Below, piece by piece: positions 1 through 6,172 of a stretch of DNA of 11,671 nucleotides (position 1 is the first letter of the stretch; every line of letters begins with the position of its first letter). The DNA comes from Planctomycetaceae bacterium. GTDB lineage: Bacteria; Planctomycetota; Planctomycetia; Pirellulales; UBA1268. The translations under genes were made by a program, and so were the position numbers. The notes below the pieces were generated by a model. It searched no databases and was not told where the DNA came from. It saw only the letters and a program-made list of their open reading frames with translations. The stretch is from positions 1 to 11,671 of the forward strand of contig CANETO010000029.1 of the NCBI GenBank assembly GCA_947440895.1, given 5' to 3'.

Positions 1-1122
1 AACTGGTCGATCGGGTGCAAACTCGGCAATCTTCTCGAGCCTGGCGAGACGCCCCACGCCAACATGCAGTTCCTCGTGTTCTGCGCGGCAGTTATTCGGG
101 CCGTTCACCTTCACGGCGATCTGCTGCGGTCGGTGGTTGCGGCCAGCGGCAACGACCATCGGCTGGGCGCCAACGAGGCTCCGCCGGCGATCATCTCGAT
201 CTTCCTCGGCGACCAACTCGCCGATGTCTTTGAGCAGATCGAGAAGGGGAAGGCCACCAGCAGTAAGTCAAGCGGCACGCTCTCTGTCGGCGTGGACACG
301 CTGCCGCCGCTGCCGAAGCACGCCGGCGACCGCAACCGCACGAGCCCGTTTGCCTTCACGGGCAATAAGTTCGAGTTCCGGGCCGTGGGCTCCAGCCAGT
401 CGATCGCGGGGCCGCTGGTGGCCCTCAACACGATCGTCGCCGAGAGTCTCGACTACATCGCGACGGAGTTGGAGAAGGCGACCGGTGGTGATGTGTCCAA
501 GCTCAGCGGTGCCATCGAGAAGCTGCTCCAGAAGATCGTGTCCGAGCACAAGGCGGTGATCTTCAACGGCAATGGCTACTCGGCAGAGTGGCAGGAAGAG
601 GCAAAGCGGCGCGGTCTTCCCAACCTGAAGGCAACGCCCGAGGCGCTCGATGTGCTCGTGACACCGACGAACATCGCCCTCTTCGAGAAATACGGCGTCC
701 TCTCGGAGAGGGAGATGCGCAGCCGCTACGAGATTTATCTGGAGCGGTATTGCAAGGACATTAACGCCGAGGCGAATTCGGCCGTGCAGATCGCCAAGAC
801 GATGATTCTGCCTGCCGGCTACCGCTATCAGGGCGAACTGGTCGACACGGCCTCGAAGCTCAAGGGGCTTGGGCAGTCCGTGCACATGGGGACACTCGAC
901 AAGCTCACGGTGCTGGTTGGCACCTTCGAGCAGCGGATCGAGGCCTTGGAAAAGGCGGTGGCCCACACCGGCCACGATCTCCGGGCAGAGGTCAAGCACT
1001 TCCATGACGATGTCATCCCGGCGATGACGGCTCTCCGGGAGACGGCGGACCAGATGGAGTCGATCCTGCCGGATGATCTGTGGCCGCTGCCGACCTACCG
1101 CGAGATGCTGTTCATCAAGTGA
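1..1122 (+). CDS. glnN: Glutamine synthetase type III, C-terminal part (5' end outside window)
   Basis: Frame 1 is open from the first base to TGA at 1120-1122, giving the last 373 residues of a protein that started before the window. Glutamine synthetase joins ammonia to glutamate using ATP in the cytoplasm. Visible family signatures are NWSIG at fragment residues 1-5, LLEPGETPHANMQFLVF at about 11-27, GNDHRLGANEAPPA at 50-63 (glutamate-binding region), and NRTSPFAF followed by FEFRAVGSSQ at 112-133. The last motifs, and the long helical C-terminal domain ending in LPTYREMLF, are typical of the type III (GlnN) class, whose members have about 700 or more residues; types I and II are shorter and differ here. 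The ATG at 64 lies within conserved sequence and is not the start. The 3' end overlaps the likely rsmG start by 4 bp. Confidence 0.95.
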   Translation, partial: NWSIGCKLGNLLEPGETPHANMQFLVFCAAVIRAVHLHGDLLRSVVAASGNDHRLGANEAPPAIISIFLGDQLADVFEQIEKGKATSSKSSGTLSVGVDTLPPLPKHAGDRNRTSPFAFTGNKFEFRAVGSSQSIAGPLVALNTIVAESLDYIATELEKATGGDVSKLSGAIEKLLQKIVSEHKAVIFNGNGYSAEWQEEAKRRGLPNLKATPEALDVLVTPTNIALFEKYGVLSEREMRSRYEIYLERYCKDINAEANSAVQIAKTMILPAGYRYQGELVDTASKLKGLGQSVHMGTLDKLTVLVGTFEQRIEALEKAVAHTGHDLRAEVKHFHDDVIPAMTALRETADQMESILPDDLWPLPTYREMLFIK

Positions 1123-1823
1123 CCGATCAGAAAATGGCCCCAGCCGATCTCGCCACCGCGATCGCCGCTGACTGCGAGCGACTTGGCCTGTCTGTATCAT
1201 CCGATGCCATCCAGGGGCTCGCCGCGTATGCTGCGAGCCTCTGGTCTTGGAATGAGCGGCTGAATCTCACCCGGCACGTCGACGTCGAGAAATTTGTCTC
1301 CCGTGACGTGGCCGACGCCGTGGCGATCGCCCCTCATCTTGAGGCCGGTGCCCACGTCCTCGACGTCGGTACCGGTGGTGGCGTGCCCGGAGTGTTGCTG
1401 GCGATTCTACGGCCCGATCTCCGGGTTGAGCTGTGCGATAGCGTGGGCAAGCGGGCCCGTGCCGTGCGGGAGATCGTGGCGGAGATCGGTCTGTCGATCC
1501 CGGTCCACGAAGGAGCCGCACAGCGGCTGGTCGCTGCGGCGGCAGCCGCGGGCGAAAACGCTGGCGAGCCCGGGCGGTTTGACGTGCTCGTGGTGCGGGC
1601 AGTGGCGCCGCTGGTCAAGCTGCTGGGCTGGTTCGAGCCGCTGTGTGAGTCGTACGGCCGGATGCTCGTGGTGAAGGGCCCGCGGTGGGAAGAGGAAAAG
1701 GGCGACGCCCGGCACCGTGGCTTCGTCAAGCGGGTGGGTGTCCGCCGGATCGCCGCCTGGCCGATCCGTGGGAGCGACAACGAGAGCGTGCTCTTGGAAG
1801 TGAAGCGCCGCGAACCCGTGTAG
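1119..1823 (+). CDS. rsmG: 16S rRNA (guanine(527)-N7)-methyltransferase RsmG
   Basis: RsmG (GidB) methylates N7 of G527 in 16S rRNA using S-adenosylmethionine; loss gives low-level streptomycin resistance in known bacteria. From the chosen start the protein has 234 residues, close to the family's usual 210-240. WNERLNLT at residues 44-51 matches the family N-terminal signature, VLDVGTGGGVPG at 80-91 is the SAM-binding glycine loop, and VVRAVAPL at 158-165 matches the later conserved (S/V)RA motif. A GTG at 1119 overlaps the glnN stop as GTGA, suggesting translational coupling; ATG at 1134 (229 residues) is an equally plausible start, and neither has a clear Shine-Dalgarno sequence. An in-frame ATG at 1080 would lie deep inside glnN and is unlikely. 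A short hairpin follows the stop codon by 9 bp. The protein has an alanine-rich loop near residues 138-150. Confidence 0.93.
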   Translation: MTDQKMAPADLATAIAADCERLGLSVSSDAIQGLAAYAASLWSWNERLNLTRHVDVEKFVSRDVADAVAIAPHLEAGAHVLDVGTGGGVPGVLLAILRPDLRVELCDSVGKRARAVREIVAEIGLSIPVHEGAAQRLVAAAAAAGENAGEPGRFDVLVVRAVAPLVKLLGWFEPLCESYGRMLVVKGPRWEEEKGDARHRGFVKRVGVRRIAAWPIRGSDNESVLLEVKRREPV

Positions 1824-1832
1824 GCATAGTGG

Positions 1833-1853
1833 GGGCGAGTTTCCAACTTGCCC
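1833..1853. terminator. Hairpin behind rsmG (CAAGTT/AACTTG family)
   Basis: GGGCGAGTT (1833-1841), a TCC loop and AACTTGCCC (1845-1853) form a 9-bp stem with one G-U pair. It starts 9 bp after the rsmG stop. No T-run follows, so it may end transcription only weakly, or protect a 3' end. A near-identical hairpin lies behind the TolC gene at 6103-6123. Confidence 0.5.
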
Positions 1854-1919
1854 TCCAGTTCATGCCGGTGCTGATGGGCCGTATTGGTTCGCCGGCTGCG
1901 GCATGCTCGTCGCCGGCGG

Positions 1920-1973
1920 ACTTTGACGTTGCGGGCTCCACAGGCGTGGTGCGTCAACTCTTGCAGTCAAAGT
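1920..1973. repeat. Inverted repeats with two mutually exclusive pairings
   Basis: ACTTTGACG at 1920-1928 can pair through TTGACG with CGTCAA at 1952-1957, or through ACTTTGAC with GTCAAAGT at 1966-1973. Both partners use the same left arm, so only one stem can form at a time. No gene lies immediately downstream, so a regulatory role is not shown. Confidence 0.4.
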
Positions 1974-1999
1974 GCACCGGCTCCTGCGCGTGCCTCCGA

Positions 2000-2032
2000 C
2001 CGGCTCCTCAGCATCAGGAGTTGAGGAGCCGG
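2000..2032. terminator. Perfect 11-bp hairpin between convergent genes
   Basis: CCGGCTCCTCA (2000-2010) and TGAGGAGCCGG (2022-2032) are perfect reverse complements around an 11-base loop. Position between two converging genes suggests a bidirectional transcription stop, although there is no T-run on either side. Confidence 0.5.
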
Positions 2033-2073
2033 GGGTCGGGGGAAGCCGAAGCGAGTCGGGCTATCCTGCCCTC

Positions 2074-2096
2074 GAGTCGGAGGCTTTCGCCGACTC
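2074..2096. repeat. 7-bp hairpin, GAGTCGG/CCGACTC
   Basis: GAGTCGG (2074-2080) pairs with CCGACTC (2090-2096) around a 9-base loop. It lies 37 bp beyond the stop codon of the minus-strand gene ending at 2133, and may belong to its 3' untranslated region. A third related copy, CGAGTCGG, sits at 2052-2059. Confidence 0.4.
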
Positions 2097-2132
2097 CCGG
2101 CGGTTTGAGCCTCTCTCGAGTTCCATCGTCTC

Positions 2133-2624
2133 CTACAGGTTCATCCCGAGAAATCCGCCGCTGGCATCACTGACGGCCTGCTCCCGGGCCAGCCGTTCCT
2201 GGGCGCGGGCGAGATCGCCGGCGGCGATGTAGCGGTCGAACTCCACCTCCATGGCGTGTTTGACGGAGAGTGTCAGCCACTGCACCGCCTGTTGTGTGAG
2301 CCAGTCGCAGGTCTCTTTATCGAGCTGGATGGCGAGATCGCTCCCCACGGTCCTCGTGTCGGCGGCATCGGTCAGCACCGTTCCCTCGACCAGAAAACGC
2401 ACCCATCCCACTGCTGGGTTGTTGGTAAACTGAAACGTGCAGGAACCGTTCGTAAGGTAATAGGTGTTGAGGGTGCCGTGTTGGCTGACTGCCCGTTGGA
2501 CCCGCTCCAAGCGGCCGCGGTAGGCCGGCGAGGCGTCGGGTGGAATGTCGATCCGCCGCACGCTCCGCAAGGGAGTGCAGTCGAACCGAATCGCCACGAC
2601 CGGACTGGATGATGCATCGCTCAT
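2133..2624 (-). CDS. Unrecognised conserved-looking protein, 163 residues
   Basis: I do not recognise a named family. The protein has no signal peptide or membrane helix, so it is probably cytoplasmic. It begins with a charged, ordered stretch (FDCTPLRSVRRIDIP), has a middle part with alternating hydrophobic residues and several aromatic ones (YYLTNGSCTFQFTNNP), which suggests beta strands, and ends in a helical, charged tail (FDRYIAAGDLARAQERLAREQ). Codon choice matches that of real genes around it and the frame is open throughout. The ATG at 2624 is preferred; a GTG two codons upstream (2630) is possible. Its ATG overlaps that of the divergent apbE-like gene, so each gene's promoter must lie inside the other's coding sequence or farther off. 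The 3' end faces rsmG across a repeat-rich gap. Confidence 0.75.
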   Translation of the reverse strand: MSDASSSPVVAIRFDCTPLRSVRRIDIPPDASPAYRGRLERVQRAVSQHGTLNTYYLTNGSCTFQFTNNPAVGWVRFLVEGTVLTDAADTRTVGSDLAIQLDKETCDWLTQQAVQWLTLSVKHAMEVEFDRYIAAGDLARAQERLAREQAVSDASGGFLGMNL

Positions 2625-2626
2625 GA
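2621..2626. promoter_or_regulatory. TCATGA palindrome holding two divergent start codons
   Basis: The plus-strand ATG at 2623-2625 (ApbE) and the minus-strand ATG at 2624-2622 (163-residue protein) share two bases within TCATGA. There is no spacer for a conventional divergent promoter. No strong Shine-Dalgarno sequence is seen on either side. Confidence 0.55.
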
Positions 2627-3714
2627 CCACGGGATTCTATCGCGCCTGGGCCGTCAACGCAGCCCTGCTGGTTGGGCTGGTGGCAGGAGACCGCCTGCCC
2701 CTAGCCGTCACGGCCCGGGCGGGCCAGACCGACGCGGAGTGTCAGACAGAGCGAGTCAGTCAGACAGAGCGACTGATGGGGGTGCCCTGGACGATTACGG
2801 TCCACGCCAACACGGCTGCAGCCGGCCGGACGGCCATCGCCGCAGGCTTCGCAGAGGCAACGCGACTCGAACACATTCTCTCCGATTACGATCCGGAGAG
2901 TGAACTCTCCCGGCTGTCGGCCTTGGCGCCGATGGCCGATCCCAAGCCCGTCAGCCCCGACCTCTGGCGGGTGCTGGAGTGTGCCGTTGCGTTTCGGGAT
3001 GCCACGGAGGGTGCGTTTGATCCGACGGTCGGGCCACTGACGAGTCTGTGGCGGCAGGCCCGTCGGACGGGCCGGCTGCCGCTCCCGGGCAAGTTGGCGG
3101 CGGCCCGCGAGGCCGTCGGACCGGCAGCGTTGCGGCTGGAGCCCGAGGCAGAGGCGGTGCGGCTCACGCGTCCGGCCATGCGGCTCGATCTCGGAGGTAT
3201 CGGCATGGGTTATGCGGTCGATCGAGTGCTTGATGTCCTGGATCGCCATGGCATCGCCGCGGCGATGGTCGACGCCTCGGGTGATGTGGCTGTCTCGGCG
3301 GCTCCTCCCGGCACCGCTGGCTGGAAGATCGCCGTGGCGCCGCTCCGGCCTGGCATCGCGGATGAACCGGGCCAGGACCCGGGCGAGCATCTGCTCCTTT
3401 CGCATGCGGCGGTGACGACCTCAGGCGATGCCTTTCAGGCGGTGGAGATCGACGGCCGGAGGTACAGCCACATCGTTGACCCGCGGACCGGGCTCGGCGT
3501 GGCGGGACCGGCGGCGGTCACGGTCCTGGCCAGAGACTGTACGACGGCCGATGCGATGGCCACGGCAGCGAGTGTCCTGGGGCCCGAGCAAGCCGCCGCG
3601 GTCATGGCTCGCACGCCGGGCTGTGCAGCCCGGTTCGTCTGGATGGACGGCGGCAAGATTCGACATACCCAGACCACCGGCTGGCCGTCTCAGATCTCCC
3701 AGACTGCCCACTAA
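2623..3714 (+). CDS. apbE: FAD:protein FMN transferase, ApbE family, exported
   Basis: ApbE transferases cut FAD and attach FMN to a threonine or serine of target proteins outside the cytoplasmic membrane, with Mg2+. The 363-residue product starts with a plausible signal peptide (residues 1 to about 33, hydrophobic core NAALLVGLVAG). Family motifs appear in order: SDYDPESELSRL at 87-98, AFDPTVGPL at 131-139, LDLGGIGMGYAVD at 188-200, ASGDV at 218-222, TTSGDAF at 265-271, YSHIVDPRTG at 281-290, and TTADAMATA at 307-315 with the metal-binding Asp. In most relatives the third motif reads GGIAKGYA or GGIGKGYA; here the lysine is methionine. The ATG at 2545 would add 26 hydrophilic residues before the signal peptide, so 2623 is preferred. 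An 18-bp-spaced duplication encodes QTERVSQTERL at 41-51, just after the signal peptide. No flavinylation target or electron-transport gene is visible nearby. Confidence 0.9.
   Translation: MTTGFYRAWAVNAALLVGLVAGDRLPLAVTARAGQTDAECQTERVSQTERLMGVPWTITVHANTAAAGRTAIAAGFAEATRLEHILSDYDPESELSRLSALAPMADPKPVSPDLWRVLECAVAFRDATEGAFDPTVGPLTSLWRQARRTGRLPLPGKLAAAREAVGPAALRLEPEAEAVRLTRPAMRLDLGGIGMGYAVDRVLDVLDRHGIAAAMVDASGDVAVSAAPPGTAGWKIAVAPLRPGIADEPGQDPGEHLLLSHAAVTTSGDAFQAVEIDGRRYSHIVDPRTGLGVAGPAAVTVLARDCTTADAMATAASVLGPEQAAAVMARTPGCAARFVWMDGGKIRHTQTTGWPSQISQTAH
2741..2772 (+). repeat. Direct repeat GTCAGACAGAGCGA, two copies 18 bp apart
   Basis: The 14-base unit occurs at 2741-2754 and 2759-2772, in frame, and encodes the duplicated QTER in the ApbE linker. 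The unit length of 18 bp (six codons) keeps the frame, as expected for a slippage duplication in an unconstrained linker. Confidence 0.7.
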
Positions 3715-3763
3715 CAGCCGCCCGATTGTGCCGGTTGCAGCGGATGGAACGGTTTGCCCAAGT

Positions 3764-3792
3764 TTGACGGCGGATGGGCCGATACCCATAGA
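3764..3792 (+). promoter_or_regulatory. Weak candidate promoter for the TolC gene
   Basis: TTGACG (3764-3769) matches the sigma-70 -35 consensus at five of six bases. With a 17-base spacer it is followed by CATAGA (3787-3792), a poor -10 match. Transcription would begin near 3799, at the first of three hairpins in the leader. This is a consensus match only. Confidence 0.25.
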
Positions 3793-3795
3793 GCC

Positions 3796-3876
3796 GTCGC
3801 TGCGCCTTGGCGCACGACTTGTGGGCACGGAGTCGGGGGGCACCGTGCCGGGCAGGTCTGCACACCACGTGAGACC
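3796..3876 (+). promoter_or_regulatory. Leader with three consecutive hairpins before the TolC gene
   Basis: Hairpin 1: GTCG-C-TGCGCC (3796-3806) pairs with GGCGCA-CGAC (3809-3818), with one bulged C. Hairpin 2: GGCACGG (3824-3830) pairs with CCGTGCC (3843-3849). Hairpin 3: GGTCT-G-CAC (3855-3863) pairs with GTG-AGACC (3869-3876), with one bulged G and a 5-base loop. They lie between the ApbE stop (3714) and the TolC start (3949) and are spaced by only 5 bases each. They could end ApbE transcription or act as a structured 5' leader of the TolC mRNA; no known riboswitch was recognised. Confidence 0.45.
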
Positions 3877-3948
3877 ATACCCCTTGGGCGCAGCGGCGGC
3901 GATTTGAAGAACGATTGAGACGACACCAACGCCTTGCGGAAGTCCCCC

Positions 3949-6093
3949 GTGCCGCGAACTGCCCGACAACTCTGGGTTGCCCTCACGAGCATCTCGCTCC
4001 TCGCGGGTGGCTGTGCGCCTCAGCAACCCTTCTACTTCTTCGAAGACGGCGACCTGTCGCACTATGTCGGGGCGATCCAGAAGCTTGAATATCCCGACAG
4101 CTGCGAGCAGCCGCTCGACGAGGCGGCCGGCACGACGGAGCCGCTCACGCTCTCCAATGCGAGGTTCGATCAGATCTGGGAGATGTCGCTGGAAGAAGCG
4201 ATGAGAACGTCCCTCGAAAACGGCAAGGTACTGAGAAACCTGGGTGGACGGTTCCAGAGCTTTGGAGGTCCCCGACCGCAGACCGGTGAACCCGCCGTGT
4301 CGCTGCTCACGGCTCCTTCGGCCACGCCCACGATCTACGACCCGGCGATTGCCGAAACCGATCCCTTCCGCGGCGTGGAGAGCGCGCTCGCGCTGTTCGA
4401 TGCGCAGCTCTCCAGTTCACTGACGTGGGAGCGGCAGAATCGGCCGCAGAACGTTGGCGGTTTTATCGGGACGTCGGTCTTCCAGCAGCAGTTCCTCGGC
4501 GATACCGGGAACATGACGACCGGCATCCAGAAACGGACGGCTACCGGTGCCACTGTGGGCGTTTCGAATACGACGCTCTACGACAACAACAATTCTCCGA
4601 TTCGTCAGGACGGCGTGCCCTCGACGTTTACGACCAACTACGACTTCACGCTCAGCCAGCCCCTCTTGCAGGGAGCGGGCGTCACCTACAACCGGATCGC
4701 CGGCCCCGACCCGTTCGACAATATCTACGGCCGGCCTCTGTTCCGCGGCGTGTTGCTCGCCCGTATCAATGCCGACATTTCGCTGGCGGAGTTCGAGGCG
4801 GGTGTCCGCAATCTCGTCAGCGACACGGAGCAGTCGTATTGGGAGCTCTATTTCGCCTACCGCAACCTCGAGTCCCGTAAGGCTGGCCGCGACAGTTCGC
4901 TGGAGGCATGGCGGAAGGTGCACGCCCTCTATGTCGAGCAGTCGCGGGGCGGCGAGGCCGACAAGGAGGCCCAGGCCCGCGAGCAGTATTTCTTCTTCCG
5001 CAGCGAGGTCGAGCAGGCGCTCACCGACGTCTATCGCTGCGAGAACCGACTCCGATTCATGATGGGCATCAGCGCCAGCGACGGCCGGCTCATCCGGCCG
5101 TCCGACGAGCCGACCACCGCCCGCATCTCGTTTGATTGGCAGCAGTCCCTGGTCGAGACGCTGTCGCGGTCGGCGGAACTCCGCCGCCAGAAGTGGGTGA
5201 TCAAGCAGAAGGAATTGGAGCTGACTGCGGCCAAGAACATGATTCTGCCCCGGCTCGACCTCGTGGGCCGCTGGCGGTTCCTCGGCATGGGCCAAGAGCT
5301 CATCAACCAGAACTACGCGGCGTACAACGCCAACGGTAGGGATCCTCTCAACGGCACCGACGCTTACTCGACCCTCCTGAGCGGCCAGTTCCAGGAATGG
5401 CAGGCGGGTGCCCAGTTCCTGATGCCGCTCGGCTTCCGCCGTGAACTGGCCACCGTCAGGAACTACCAGTTGCAGCTGACCCGTGAGCGGGCTCGCCTGC
5501 AGGACGAGGAGCTGGAGGCATCGCACGCGCTGGTCGAGGCGGTTCGGAACGTCGACACGAATTTTGCACTGGCCCAGACCAACTTCAACCGCCGCGTCGC
5601 TGCGGAGCGGCAGGTGGAGGCGGTGCAGGCCGCCTACGATGCCGGCACGGTGACGCTCGACCAACTGCTCGACGCCCAGCGGCGGCGGGCCGAGGCGGAG
5701 AGCTCCTATGCCCGGACGATCGTCGACTACACCCGCTCGATTTCCCAGCTCCATTTTCGTAAGGGGTCGTTGCTCGAATACAACGGCGTCTTTCTGGCTG
5801 AGGGCCCGTGGCCCGGCAAGGCCTACTTCGACGCCCACCGCCGGGCGCGGCAGCGGGACGCCAGCCTCTATCTCAACTACGGCCACTCGCGTCCGGGAGT
5901 CTTTAGCCGCGGGGCGATTACGCAGAATTTCGAGTCGATCGGGGCGGATGCCCGGGCAACGCAGCTGCCGCCGCGGGATCCCGCCACGAAGGAAGACGAC
6001 GATACGAAGTTGGCCCCGCCCGCCCCGGGCACGACGCCCCGGTTGAATGATCGTCCGGGAGCTCCCGAGCTGTTGCCGACGCCGCAGGGATAA
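3949..6093 (+). CDS. TolC-family outer-membrane efflux lipoprotein, unusually long
   Basis: TolC-type proteins form trimeric outer-membrane channels for efflux pumps or type I secretion. The 714-residue product begins with an Arg-containing N-region, a hydrophobic core and a lipobox-like LAGGC, so Cys22 is probably lipidated. GTG at 3949 is chosen because GGAAG lies 6 bases upstream; TTG at 3934 adds five residues. Two long helical halves typical of the family are visible: one around residues 280-370 (SDTEQSYWELYFAYRNLESR, then a Glu/Arg-rich coil ending ENRLRFMMGI) and one around 510-600 (RNVDTNFALAQTNF, then AAYDAGTVTLDQLLDAQRRRAEAE and SSYARTIVDY). Ordinary TolC proteins have 430-500 residues; the excess is an N-terminal insert of about 100 residues before the first repeat and a Pro/Asp-rich tail of about 90. 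No adaptor or pump gene lies next to it, so its partner is unknown. A hairpin follows the stop. Confidence 0.88.
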   Translation: MPRTARQLWVALTSISLLAGGCAPQQPFYFFEDGDLSHYVGAIQKLEYPDSCEQPLDEAAGTTEPLTLSNARFDQIWEMSLEEAMRTSLENGKVLRNLGGRFQSFGGPRPQTGEPAVSLLTAPSATPTIYDPAIAETDPFRGVESALALFDAQLSSSLTWERQNRPQNVGGFIGTSVFQQQFLGDTGNMTTGIQKRTATGATVGVSNTTLYDNNNSPIRQDGVPSTFTTNYDFTLSQPLLQGAGVTYNRIAGPDPFDNIYGRPLFRGVLLARINADISLAEFEAGVRNLVSDTEQSYWELYFAYRNLESRKAGRDSSLEAWRKVHALYVEQSRGGEADKEAQAREQYFFFRSEVEQALTDVYRCENRLRFMMGISASDGRLIRPSDEPTTARISFDWQQSLVETLSRSAELRRQKWVIKQKELELTAAKNMILPRLDLVGRWRFLGMGQELINQNYAAYNANGRDPLNGTDAYSTLLSGQFQEWQAGAQFLMPLGFRRELATVRNYQLQLTRERARLQDEELEASHALVEAVRNVDTNFALAQTNFNRRVAAERQVEAVQAAYDAGTVTLDQLLDAQRRRAEAESSYARTIVDYTRSISQLHFRKGSLLEYNGVFLAEGPWPGKAYFDAHRRARQRDASLYLNYGHSRPGVFSRGAITQNFESIGADARATQLPPRDPATKEDDDTKLAPPAPGTTPRLNDRPGAPELLPTPQG

Positions 6094-6102
6094 GAAACGT
6101 GG

Positions 6103-6123
6103 CCGCAAGTTTTTAACTTGCGG
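6103..6123. terminator. Hairpin between convergent genes (CAAGTT/AACTTG family)
   Basis: CCGCAAGTT (6103-6111), TTT, AACTTGCGG (6115-6123) form a perfect 9-bp stem with a three-base loop. It begins 9 bp after the TolC stop and lies 50 bp beyond the stop of the minus-strand operon, so it may serve both. It closely resembles the hairpin behind rsmG at 1833-1853, and a lone left arm GGGCAAGTT follows at 6143-6151. GTGGC (6099-6103) and GCCAC (6135-6139) could add an outer stem. Confidence 0.55.
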
Positions 6124-6172
6124 AATCCGCGCCGAGCCACCCGGGCAAGTTCAAAACGTGTCCCCGCGGTTA

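Larger units (their letters stand above)
1824..2132. other. 309-bp non-coding region rich in inverted repeats
   Basis: This gap between the convergent rsmG and the minus-strand gene at 2133-2624 holds no convincing gene on either strand. It contains the hairpin at 1833-1853, alternative pairings at 1920-1973, an 11-bp stem at 2000-2032 and a 7-bp stem at 2074-2096. It also has short direct repeats: ACCGGCTCCT occurs at 1975-1984 and 1999-2008, and CGAGTCGG at 2052-2059 and 2073-2080. The texture is that of an intergenic repeat or a structured non-coding RNA; no known RNA family was recognised. Confidence 0.6.

Noticed and set aside
268..1200. Open frame of 310 codons on the minus strand
   Set aside because: It is antisense to the glutamine synthetase and the start of rsmG, with no recognisable domain.
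3252..3267. 16-bp perfect palindrome CATCGCCGCGGCGATG
   Set aside because: It lies inside conserved ApbE coding sequence; Ala/Ile codons in GC-rich DNA readily produce such palindromes.
5080..5102. 9-bp hairpin GACGGCCGG/CCGGCCGTC
   Set aside because: It is mid-gene in TolC coding sequence and consistent with chance in GC-rich DNA.
4417..6108. Long open frame of 563 codons on the minus strand
   Set aside because: It is antisense to the TolC gene, rich in Arg/Gly/Val of GC-skewed origin, with no domain; the plus-strand frame has clear family motifs.
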